Positions 20,978 to 31,600 of a stretch of 64,000 nt of DNA are shown one piece after another (position 1 is the stretch's first letter; the number at the start of each line of letters is the position of its first letter). The stretch covers positions 66,921,442-66,985,441 of the forward strand of contig NC_133122.1 of assembly GCF_033568475.1 (NCBI RefSeq), in the 5' to 3' direction. A program made the position numbers and the translations under genes. The notes beneath the pieces were generated by a model. It did not search any database, had not been told where the DNA came from, and saw nothing but the letters and a program-made list of their open reading frames with translations. The DNA comes from Henckelia pumila. Taxonomy: Eukaryota > Streptophyta > Magnoliopsida > Lamiales > Gesneriaceae.

Positions 20978-22433
20978 ATTTCTTAATTGTAGGACTATAT
21001 GTCTCGATTTTACGACCCAAGATCCAAATCATACTCATATTTCGTGAAGCAAAAGTTCATAAAAACCATATAAATACTTTGGTGAAATTACAACTTTGGT
21101 CATTTAATTATATTATAATTTGTTTCTTTGCAATTTCATCCATTCATGTTGTCATATTTCGATCTCAATTTAATAATGTGTCGTTGATGTGACGTCGGTA
21201 TAGTACTAATATGATGTTAACATGCATCAACACCCACAATTGAAAAAAAGTACTAAAACTATCAAAATTAAAATGACCATACTAAAACAGTATTTTTTTT
21301 TGTTGACACAAACTCACTTACAACTTATTTATTTCAAATTAGTATTACTCACAAACAATACATCAAACACCTATTTAAAAAATTTATTAACATATTTTAC
21401 GTTTAAATAAATAATTAATTAAATTAACTTAAAGAAAAATTGTATCACGCCTCTATTTTATGGAACCATGCATATATCCAAGATTAATCCAGCTGAGATA
21501 TTAGATATATATGTATGTAGTATCCACTATCCAAGCACAAGTACTCTTGCAAATTGATGTTACACTTGCATGTGGTCCTGTTCGATTGGTAAGAGCAGAC
21601 TTCGTAGTGGCAAAGTACTTGAACCAAATTGATTGTATGATAAACATCAGATAAACGTACTACATAACTAGCGCTACAAAATATTGTTTAATGCGGGCTA
21701 ACGACAATTTCGGTCCCTTGTTTTAGATTAAAATCGTTTTAGTCCCTCGTTCAATCGTTAATTTTTGTCACTTTTTGTTTTTGATCGTACATAAAAATCT
21801 TTCAAAACATACCGAAAAAGTGCACGTACGTCGCAAAAAAATGGGATATTTTTTGTATTCGGGAATAATCGGGATAATTACATTTTTTTTAAAACCTCCT
21901 ATAATTTGTTCATGATCTATTTCACAATTAGTGTTAAATGTTGGGAACCAAAAAATATAAATAGCATAAACCAAATTATCTTTTCATATATCAATTACAA
22001 ATTTTGCTAAAACGACAAATTGGTGGGTTTTTTTCATGACTAGAGAATGCAAATAACACATATGTTGAAATATTTTGGAAAGTGAAGTATATGATGGAGT
22101 ATTAGAGCAAAGCCATGTGAGAAAAATATGGACAATGCATGTTCTCAAACATTCATCCACGCCAATAATTAATGCGAAAATTAAACCCATACTCGTTCGA
22201 TGTGAATCCCGTATGTATATACTCAAGGAGCAGATCCAATGATTCCTAATATATATATAAATAAATTAATAAATAATTTTATAATTAATTTTTCTAAATA
22301 TCTAAGTCAATACTCAATAAAATAAATATTAAGTCACCGAGGATCAACACGGTTCACTGCATAGCTAAATTAATGTCGAGAAATGAGTATCATTTGTGAG
22401 GGAAAACCGATAAATTAGATCCTACATGTTCAG
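20978..22433. other. Intergenic, with degenerate MITE fragments
   Basis: No gene is recognised. 21085-21300 and 21690-21790 contain wording like the family A MITE arms (TTTAGTCCCT, GACGTCGG-type centre), too diverged to bound. Confidence 0.5.
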
Positions 22434-22575
22434 TACAAACACAGTTCCAAAGAACATTAAGGGTAGAGATTTATAAATACATGTGGGATCCACTAATTTT
22501 TTATTGAACCTCACATATTGGTAAATCTTCATTTTTAGATTCATTATTAAGGCAGTGTCTGTACATGTAGAGTGA
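22434..22575. mobile_element. Foldback MITE, family B copy 1
   Basis: The ends are imperfect inverted repeats (CAGTACAAACACAGTTCC against GGCAGTGTCTGTACATG). The interior ATACATGTGGGATCCACTA matches 27583-27737. Confidence 0.6.
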
Positions 22576-22649
22576 AATTTTTCGGAACAACTCCTGATGC
22601 CGTCCTATAAATTGGATTAAATTAAATATGGTTTTGGTAGTCTAATTAG

Positions 22650-22936
22650 TTAAAATTTAGGATCATCCTATAAGTTTTTCTCTTTACGATTTCTGTTATC
22701 TATGATATTAGATTTCAGTTTTAGTCTATCATCTTTTTTCGGGGGCAATTTTAGTTCTTTTCTCGATGTGACGTTGATGTGGAGCTGACGTGTATTGTGC
22801 TACATCAGCATTTTCGATGAAAAGTGACTAAAATTAGCAAAAATTGGAAAATATATGACTAAAACTAAAATATGAAAATATAGATGATCAAAATCATAAT
22901 ATGTCAAAATCACTGGATCAAAATACAATTTCACCT
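22650..22936. mobile_element. Foldback MITE, family A, diverged copy
   Basis: It follows family A: arms with GATTTCAGTTTTAGTC and its mirror ACTAAAACTAAAATATG, and a centre with GATGTGGAGCTGACGTG. More mutated than the copies at 20652 and 24093. Confidence 0.7.
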
Positions 22937-24092
22937 CAAATTTATTTTTACTATGAACAAATAAAAGTACTGTTTTTTTTCCTTCACATTTTGTCTGACT
23001 TTCACCGAAATGCTGAAAAAGCCCGAGACGTTGTTGACAAATGAAAATAAGTACTCTGGTTAAAATCGAATTAAATATTTTTTAAAAAAAATTATTGCAC
23101 TACCACCAATATTTTACGGTTTTACAAGTCTGTACTCTACAATAGTCTACATAGGCCAATATACATGATACCCAGTCTTGAGTTGGAAAATTATTTTTTA
23201 CGTTTGTGTCTTTATGATTTTGGCTAAAAAAAAATTTTATTAACCTTAGACATTTTTTTCGCATGACGTTGATGTAACACTAACATGCATGACATCAACG
23301 TGTTGAGCGTCATATATAAACAATCTCATTGAAAAATGATCAAAATTACTAAACAAAAATTAAAATTCAAAGTTGCCGAAAAATGAAAGATACATGACAG
23401 TTTCAATTTTGACGTACCTAGCATACTAAAACCATGATTATTGGAGAGGTAACTTCGAGGGAAAAAAACACTTCACTCTCTTAGAATTTGATGATTTGTG
23501 TGAAAGTGTTAATTAAAGTTGGAGACATAACATGTACTAGAAACTGGTTGGATTCATTAAATGAATTTAAATTATTTTTGAAATTTGTTTAAGGTTATCA
23601 AAATTATTATTATTATTTATTTTGTCTAGCAATCAACAAAATTATTATATTTAAAAATTTTGCTGTCTCTAGTGCCACAAAATTAAAAAAAAAAATAGAA
23701 GGATGTGCAGCCAAGATTATGATTGCTCCATGTTATTCCTATAGTAGTTACATGTGTGGCAACATATTTCATGGGTTGACTGATTTATGAGATAAGATTT
23801 GTAGTCTATACTAATAAAATATATACACTATAGTATTGAAGCTTGTATAGCATAATTTGCTCGCATGTGACACCACTATTGGAAGAGAGAAATAATACAA
23901 TGAATAACTAAGTTTATTTGCAATCTTTGTCAATCATATCACTCTATATATATTTAATATTGGAAAATGTTTGTAATTTATTTTCCAACTTCATTTGTAA
24001 AATTGGGATATTTAATTTCTTTCGTCCCGACTGTCTAATTTATGGGGACCAAGCCCATCTGAAATCCGTGAGTTTCAGCATCATTTTAGTAT
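22937..24092. other. Intergenic, with further MITE-like remnants
   Basis: No gene is seen. 23190-23420 has inverted GATGTAACACTAACATG / CATGACATCAACGTG wording reminiscent of family A. Confidence 0.5.
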
Positions 24093-24409
24093 AGGAAAAA
24101 TTACTTTTTTGATCCTGTATGTTTGTCACTTTGCGATTTTGGTTATTTATATTTTCAGATTGCAGTTTTAGTCCGCTATCTTTATTTTTTTGGCAATTTT
24201 AGTCCTTTTTTTCCGATGTGGCGCTGACGTGGCACCAATTCAATGCTGATGTGGAGTTGACATGTACAGTGCCACGTCATCATTTTCGAAGAAAAAAGAT
24301 CGAAATTGCCAAAAATCGAAACATACAGGACTAAAACTGAAATGTAAAAACATAAAAGACCAAAATCGCAAAGTGACAAACATACAAGACTAAATTTGTA
24401 ATTTTTCCT
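24093..24409. mobile_element. Foldback MITE, family A copy 2
   Basis: Clean foldback: AGGAAAAATTAC at 24093 mirrored by GTAATTTTTCCT ending at 24409, and GTTTGTCACTTTGCGATTTT mirrored by AAAATCGCAAAGTGACAAAC. About 317 bp. Confidence 0.85.
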
Positions 24410-26413
24410 TTTAATATATCACAAACAAGAACTAAAACGGTTTGGCCCCAATGATGGTATAAAAAGTAAAATTGAGTTAATTGGATCCTAAAATATAATC
24501 ACATGTGCACTCTGAAATTAAAATTTTTTGTTATCTTCAAATTTTTTTTCGAAAGAAAATTCCAAAAAATTAATTTGTAACAACACATCTTTCTTAATGG
24601 ATAGGTGCTACATGATCCACCAATTTTTTTATAAATAAAGAACACTACGAACACGTAATGCATACAACGAGATATTAATGAAGTTACTTTTCTCGACGAC
24701 ATATCCTATATATATTCACCGGGGTTAAACTAGGACACGAGGATTGTGTTATGTTCTTAGGATCAATTATTCCTCACCTATGTGTGACATTAAACTGTTC
24801 ATAATGTATAACCAATTTGTTCATGAATTTTTTTTTTTAATTAAGTGATTCGACGAATCACAATCAATCAATTCATATATATACACACTGCAGGGACATG
24901 CGCATGTGTTTATATGCATTTTTTTTTTTTTTACCAAAGGAGTGGAGTTTATAGGTTTTGAGGAATTTGCGGTGGCAATGTCATTTGACCAAGTGGTCGT
25001 TGCCAGAATCGTAGCCAGAAATTTTATTTGGGAGACGAAATTTTATTATTATTATTATTAAAAACATAATTAAAATAAATATTAATAATAAAAGAATTTT
25101 TATTGAATAATTGTGTATGTGATTGGGTGATTGTTTAGTTTAGTTTTTTTTTATATATATATAAGAAAATTGAATTGTTAAATTAAAGAAACCCGCACTT
25201 AAAAATTAGTGAAACTATAAAGGGCTTTGACTTAGGCAATGTGCTAAAACTATTTTTAAAAAATATATAAATATTTATTAATGAAATATGTGTAAGGGGA
25301 AGATGTTGGGAGGAGTTGAGGGGGACAGTCGCACCCACCAATTGGCTCCGTCTTTGGGACTTAATTATTGGCATGCTGATATATATATTTTATATGTATG
25401 TATCATGTGTCAATTTAGGGAGTGTTTTGCAAAACGATATATTTGTAAAGAATTGATTAATTCATAGATTATGAAAACATGAGAGAAAAAATCACAAAAG
25501 ATAAAAATTAGACATAAGTAGTGTTTTGAAATTATTCTAATGCTAACTTGTTACAATAATAGCTTTTGTATAACTGTATAAGTATATTAATCAACATTCC
25601 ATCCACTTCAATATTAATTCACTAAAATTAATCAAGAAGTTACGTTAACACAAAAACTGAGTTTAATAAACATAAATTAAAGTGATTTTTTAAGCTAAAA
25701 TTGGCTATTAGTGATTACAAACACTCTTTTCTTTTCTTTTCTTTTTTAACTGGAAATGCTACTAATTTTTAATAGATTATAATATTTTCACACGAATATA
25801 AAGAATAGGTTCATGTACTGCAATCAGATGTCATGTGGATGAAATATTAAAGTAACTGCAGACTAAGGATATGCTTGTCCCGTATCTATGCAAAGGGGCT
25901 TCTTTGATTAGGTTACCACTAGCATCGAATTTGGTCCAAAGTACATTATTCTTTGAAACTAGTAGTCTAAGCATTCACGATACATGTGTTAATACTTAAT
26001 ATATCGTATAATTAAGCGTAACACATTTTAAAACGAAATAAGATATTTGTAATATGATAGTATTCGATTGTTTTTCTTTGTCGATTAGAATAAGATATAA
26101 GAATCAGAGCATATAATATAATTAGTTTGAAATATGAGAAATTATGTTAATTAAACTGAAACTAAGTGAGACGCTGTATTTGTTCCTAAATAGTACTGTA
26201 TTACTATTTCCCTTTTTACACTTTTTCCCCCATTTGAGCACTTTTTTTTTTTTTTTTTTACATTATTGCCAAAAGGACAAGTAATGTTCCCAAGTTGATT
26301 TTGTAAAAGATATTGCTTGTTAAAAATACTATAATTAGTATATATTTGTTTTCGTATCTCGTTAAATCAGATAATTCTGTTAGAGTAATTCATTTTGCCA
26401 TATATATATATAC
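24410..26413. other. Intergenic, AT-rich, no gene recognised
   Basis: Only AT-rich sequence with short poly-T and ATT runs. 25000-25350 begins CGTAGCCAGAAATTTT and ends near CAATTGGCTCCGTCTTTGG, wording often seen at old transposon remnants, but I cannot assign it. Confidence 0.5.
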
Positions 26414-26570
26414 AATTTTGTTATCATGTCCACTCATCGTTCCCACCTAATGTGCCCATCATGAGGTGGCACTCAACTATTGAATGTGATGAATTGTGCG
26501 TCCAATAGTTGAGTGTCACCTCATGGTGAGCACATTATGTGGGCACGGTGGATGGGCAGGATAACAAAAC
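26414..26570. mobile_element. Palindromic MITE in a TA-rich site
   Basis: ATTTTGTTATCATGTCCACT at the left is mirrored by GGATGGGCAGGATAACAAAA at the right. The inner arms GAGGTGGCACTCAACTATTG and CAATAGTTGAGTGTCACCTC also pair. TATATATA flanks both ends. Confidence 0.8.
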
Positions 26571-26576
26571 TATATA

Positions 26577-26681
26577 TATATATATCAAGTTCTAAAAAAC
26601 ACAAAGCACATCGAAGTGTGATACCAAAACTTCAAACTTTTTAAGTTTAAAAAGAATTAATACGAGTTTAAGTGTCTGAGC

Positions 26682-26743
<62 letters not shown>

Positions 26744-26821
26744 AGTTCTAAAAACATATATCACATCGAAGTGTGATACTGAAACTTTAAACTTTTTAAT
26801 TTTAAAAAGAATTAATACGAG
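26577..26821. repeat. Direct duplication of about 90 bp around a TA microsatellite
   Basis: 26577-26665 and 26733-26821 share ATCAAGTTCTAAAAA, CACATCGAAGTGTGATAC and AAAAAGAATTAATACGAG. The spacer is mostly (TA)n. Confidence 0.8.
26684..26738. repeat. (TA)n microsatellite
   Basis: About 27 TA units between the two copies of the 90-bp direct repeat. Confidence 0.95.
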
Positions 26822-27582
26822 CGTTTTTAGTTAAAATAATTTTAATTTTCTCAAGAAATTTTTGGAGTAAATAATGCATAAATATAATAAATTTAAGTGT
26901 AATGCATTAGGCTTTTTTTTTTTTTTTTGTAAATTTCTAATTTAACATGTTCTATAATTCATTTTATATTTGTGTCTTGTGTCATCAAATACAAACTCAA
27001 TTTAAATTGTACTATTTAAAAATATTATTATTAATATCCTTTGTGGGTTATAAAACGTTAATATTTACTACATGTTCATCATTGATACATTTAACTATTC
27101 AATATTATATATTTATAGCATTACTTAGCAGTGAAATTTCTAATTCATGTTTGTCTTCTTCTTGTTCATATATCAATCTTTCTTTGGAAAAAATGCACTG
27201 CATGGTTATTAAGCATGATTGTGCGTTGTTAGCGTTACTAACTAATAAAATGATCACTAATTTGTGTTCTCTCTTCTTCTTATTAATAACTCATAAATTT
27301 ATTTTTATTTTTTAAAAAACACATATTCGCACTATAAGAGTAATTACACTTAATATGGTCAACCTATGTTTGACCGCTTTTCATGAAATAAAGCGTTTTA
27401 GGAAAGCTTCAAGTTTTATTGTGATTAAGAGGATCTTAATCAAACTTTTTTGAATATATATCACTTAATCAAGTTCTTAAAATATATATATACATATATA
27501 TATATTCTAAATTTCAGTTGACTAAAATTTATTATTACTATACATAAAAAGCTGTTACAGCACATGTGAGTCGGGTAAATGA
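26822..27582. other. Intergenic, AT-rich, no gene recognised
   Basis: The open frame at 26947-27315 is AT-rich, hydrophobic by composition and has no recognisable domain. Confidence 0.5.
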
Positions 27583-27737
27583 AATCCCATCTGTACAGGC
27601 ACTGTTTCAATGCAGATTTAAGAGTTAAGATTTATCAATACATGTGAGATCTACTATTTTTTCAATGAACTACACAAATATGGATAAATATCCATCTTTA
27701 AATACATCATTGAGATAGTGCTTTTAAAGGTAGGATA
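27583..27737. mobile_element. Foldback MITE, family B copy 2, upstream of the kinesin gene
   Basis: The left end (TCTGTACAGGCACTGTTTCA) is an imperfect inverted repeat of the right end (TTGAGATAGTGCTTTTAAAG). The interior resembles 22434-22575. It lies a few hundred bases upstream of the likely kinesin transcription start. Confidence 0.6.
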
Positions 27738-27923
27738 AAATTATATGACGAGTGGACAACTAAAAGTTACCAAACAGCCTACAACACCCGTGGGCTTTCC
27801 TGAAAAACTAATTGGGCTGAACAAATATAAATTTGAGCTCACGTTTACAATAAAGCCCAGTAAGCTTACATTTCAAATTATTCTTCAGGTGAAACGCCAA
27901 CATTTAATCGCACTCAAAACTAG

Positions 27924-27928
27924 CCGTT
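27924..27928 (-). promoter_or_regulatory. MSA-like core upstream of the kinesin gene
   Basis: TAGCCGTT (27921-27928) is the complement of AACGGCTA and contains the AACGG core of the mitosis-specific activator element bound by three-repeat MYB proteins. A second AACGG lies at 28120-28124. Short motifs occur by chance; the context gives them some weight. Confidence 0.35.
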
Positions 27929-28139
27929 TTCGATTCATCTTCCCAAATTTCAAAAATAAGAAAAAAGGAAAGAAACACAGAAACCCCTCTCATTTCAGGA
28001 GCTCTTTCCATGGAATTCTCCTGAGAATCAACAAATTCTCATGCTTGCTTAGAATTGGAAAGGAATGTATAAAGTACACAGAAACTGATTTTATTGAACA
28101 TTGTTCCCGAATCTTCGCAAACGGCGGTCAATCTTGCAG

Positions 28140-28579
28140 GTGATTTTCAAGAATTTCGGGGTTTTTTTTTTTTTTTTTTGCATGTAATTGTGAGATTAAT
28201 TTATGAAAATTTTCCTGTAATATTCGACAAATTTCATCTATAGTGGGAGAACAACTGGTTATTCTTCTGCTTCTTAATATTCGAAATACTTCTTTGCGTT
28301 TTAACTCTTTGCGCCCCAGGATTTATTGTTTACAATCACTGTTTTCTGCTATGTAGTGAATCTTAACCAACTGGTTATTTTTGTATTTATTGTCGAGACA
28401 CCTAGTTGATTTGTTGGAAAAACAAGGAGAGCAATATGGATTTCAAATGGGTTTCTGTTGAATTTTTTGTTCCTGGTCGATCGGTAAAAAGATGAATTTC
28501 CTGGCCCGTGGAAATATATGCTTCAAGTATTTTTTGTGATAAGTGCCTGATTATTTTATAATCATTTTTTTTCCTTTAG
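28140..28579 (+). other. Probable 5' UTR intron of the kinesin gene
   Basis: A donor (CTTGCAG|GTGATTTT at 28140) and an acceptor after a T-rich run (TTCCTTTAG|A, ending 28579) bracket a non-coding stretch between the leader and the exon with the start codon. Confidence 0.6.
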
Positions 28580-28610
28580 AGATTAATTTTGGGATGAGAG
28601 CTTCGGTTTG

Positions 28611-31600
28611 ATGAAGATGACATTAGGACCATCAGTGACACCATCATCAAAGATCAGGAGGATGCCACTATGCACCCCTGGCGGTACAAAAGTCAGTGTG
28701 GAGAATATTTTAGTAACAGTTCGAATGCGGCCATTAAGTTCGAAAGAACAAGCCTCTTATGACCTCATTGCATGGGACATTACTGATGAAAATACCATTG
28801 TTTCAAAGAATCTATACCACGAGCGGCATGCTGGATCTTACACATTTGGTAGATGAACCATAATTTACATAATTTTCAGGACAAACTCTTGCTATATTTG
28901 TTCTAATCATAAACTTGTGGCTGAACCCCTAATCCATATTACTTGTTAAAACTGAACGTAAATGTTCGTGTTTTCCAGATAAAGTTTTTGATCCTGCTTG
29001 CCCTACCTGGAAAGTTTATGAAGAAGGTGCTAAGGATGTTGCTTTGTCTGCTCTCAATGGAATTAATGGTAAAAGACTAATGGTGAATTGTCATTGTATG
29101 TTATAGAAACTTTGTTGGCTTTTTCATTAGTTGTTACAATGTTTATGCAGCGACAATCTTTGCATACGGGCAGACTTGTAGCGGAAAGACTTTCACCATG
29201 AGGGGTGTGATGGAACATGCTGTCAAAGACATTTATGAACACATCAAATTTGTAAGATGCATTGGTTTGAAATTCTTTTTTTTTTTTTTAATATAATTTG
29301 AGTATCTTGTTTTAATCATTCTATGTGGTATGTTTCCCTTTATTGTCCGTGACAGACTCCAGAGAGGGAATTTGTGCTCAAGTTTTCTGCTTTAGAAATA
29401 TATAATGAAACTGTGGTAGATCTTTTGAATAGAGAGTCTGGACCACTTCGCCTGTTGGATGATCCTGAGGTGAAAACACCAATATTCTGTTGTTCATTTG
29501 ATCTCTCTTATTTTGTGTCTGAAATGTTTCTTATATGTGCAGAGAGGAACCATAGTAGATAAGTTGATTGAGGAGGTCGTGAAAGATTCTCAACATTTGA
29601 GGTACCTAATAAGCATTTGTGAAGGTAATACATAAATTAATATTTCTTTTTCTTTTTTTCCCTAAAGAGTGGAGGATTTAAATTTCGACCAAACAAATTT
29701 ATTCCCCAATTTTTTTGCATCTTCAAGAAATTGTAATGTTTTAAAAGAGCAAAATGGTGCCCTAGATATATCATCTGACAGTTACTTGTGCTTGCAGCTC
29801 AAAGGCAGGTTGGTGAAACTGCTCTAAACGATAAAAGCTCAAGGTCCCATCAGATAATTAGGATGGTAAGTAAGCTTCAGCTACTTCAGTCACAAGATTC
29901 TGAGTAAATGACTCTTAGCCATGGTCTTGTAATTCTTTCCTTATACTTAATCTTTAGCTCATATAATAGTGAATAGATCCTTATCCATCCCACAGTCCCC
30001 ACTGCACATTTTGAACTACAGGGAAATGCTTTCCATCATGGTGCATTCATGTTTTCATTCACTTATAGTTCCCAGTGTCCTTTTTGTATTTTCTTTACAT
30101 ATCTCATATGTTCGTATGACCGTTAGCATTATCCACTGCCTAAAATCCTTTTAAAATCTTTGTTTTAATGAATAACTTGCTTCTCTAGTTCTGATATTTT
30201 ATTTTGTCTACTTTTATGAACTTGAAAAATATTAGTTTCTTATTCTGTTAGCCTCTTTCAAATATGTGTAGCATGTTTAGACACATGAATGCCTCGTTTT
30301 CCACCTTCATTTTTCAGACCATCGAGAGTAGTCTCCGAGAAGACTCAGAGTGTGTGAAATCTTTTTCTGCCAGTTTGGTGAGTGCTGTTTTATCTCACTC
30401 CAGATCTTTCTTTGCTTCATAGATAATTGATCGTTCTGTATTAAATTCAATAACAATTACAGAATCTTGTGGATCTAGCTGGTAGTGAACGTGCTGCTCA
30501 AACAAGTACAGATGGTACAAGGTTGAAAGAAGGAAGTCATATCAACAGAAGCCTGCTGACATTGACAACTGTCATCAGAAAGCTAAGGTTCAAATATTAT
30601 ATGACAACAAACAACAAAATATGACGTGTGATACTGAAGTTTGCACATGTGCAATAAGAAAACGCGCACATTTTTTTTTTTGCATTATGTCAACTAAGTA
30701 CCTTATAATGTTAAACCTGTATTTGTGATCTGACAACAATTTTGTTACTCCACTGTGTATATTTTATGTACACACAAAAATGCAGTGGGGAATTCAATCT
30801 AGTCACCCCTTCATTAAAGGGAGAATCCGTTCAAGACTGAGACAGAGGCTCTTGGCTCTCTGCTGCTTACATATTAACTCTCATTAGTTTCTGTGGTCAC
30901 AAAGCCTTGGCAATTAATTCATTGAGGCTCAATAATGAAAATAAAAATGGGAATTTTGTGAAATCTCAAGCTGATGTTAATCCTATTTCGCTTGTTTATT
31001 TGCAGTGGTGGAAAGAAAAGTAACCACATTCCTTACCGAGATTCAAAACTCACGAGGATATTGCAGACTTCACTAGGTGGAAATGCACGCACAGCAATAA
31101 TTTGCACAATGAGCCCTGCTTTGAGCCATGTAGAGCAATCGAGAAACACACTTTTATTTGCCACGAGTGCGAAGGAAGTAACAAATACTGCCCGAGTGAA
31201 CATGGTAAGAAAAAATTCTCATCACATACGAAGTCCATTGCACCTCCTAATACAAAACATATTTTTCTATGCAACTCATGCAAAATTCATTATGTTTCCA
31301 CATGCCATTTTTTTGTTTCTGGGAAGTTAATATTGGAACCCATATTTAAGCAGAACAGTGTTTATCAACTGTCTCTCTTTAATTTCTGAACCCTTTTTTG
31401 AGTGCAAAAATGAATTTAGATCTTTACATCAGAACACGTCGTATGATAACATAGACATACTGTCTGCCGTGTTATTAAACTTATATTATAAGAGAGTCTA
31501 AAATGTTATTAAATACGAATAGCATCACCATTGCAAAAAACAGTTGGAGGATGCATAAACTGAAGTACTTATTTGCATGTACAGTTTAAAAATACCTCAT

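Noticed and set aside
27745..28143. 132-codon frame before the kinesin gene
   Set aside because: It overlaps the likely promoter and leader, has no recognisable domain, and its composition is that of non-coding DNA.
31050..31389. Alternative frames over kinesin exon 31006-31204
   Set aside because: They run through the true exon and the intron in the wrong frame or strand.
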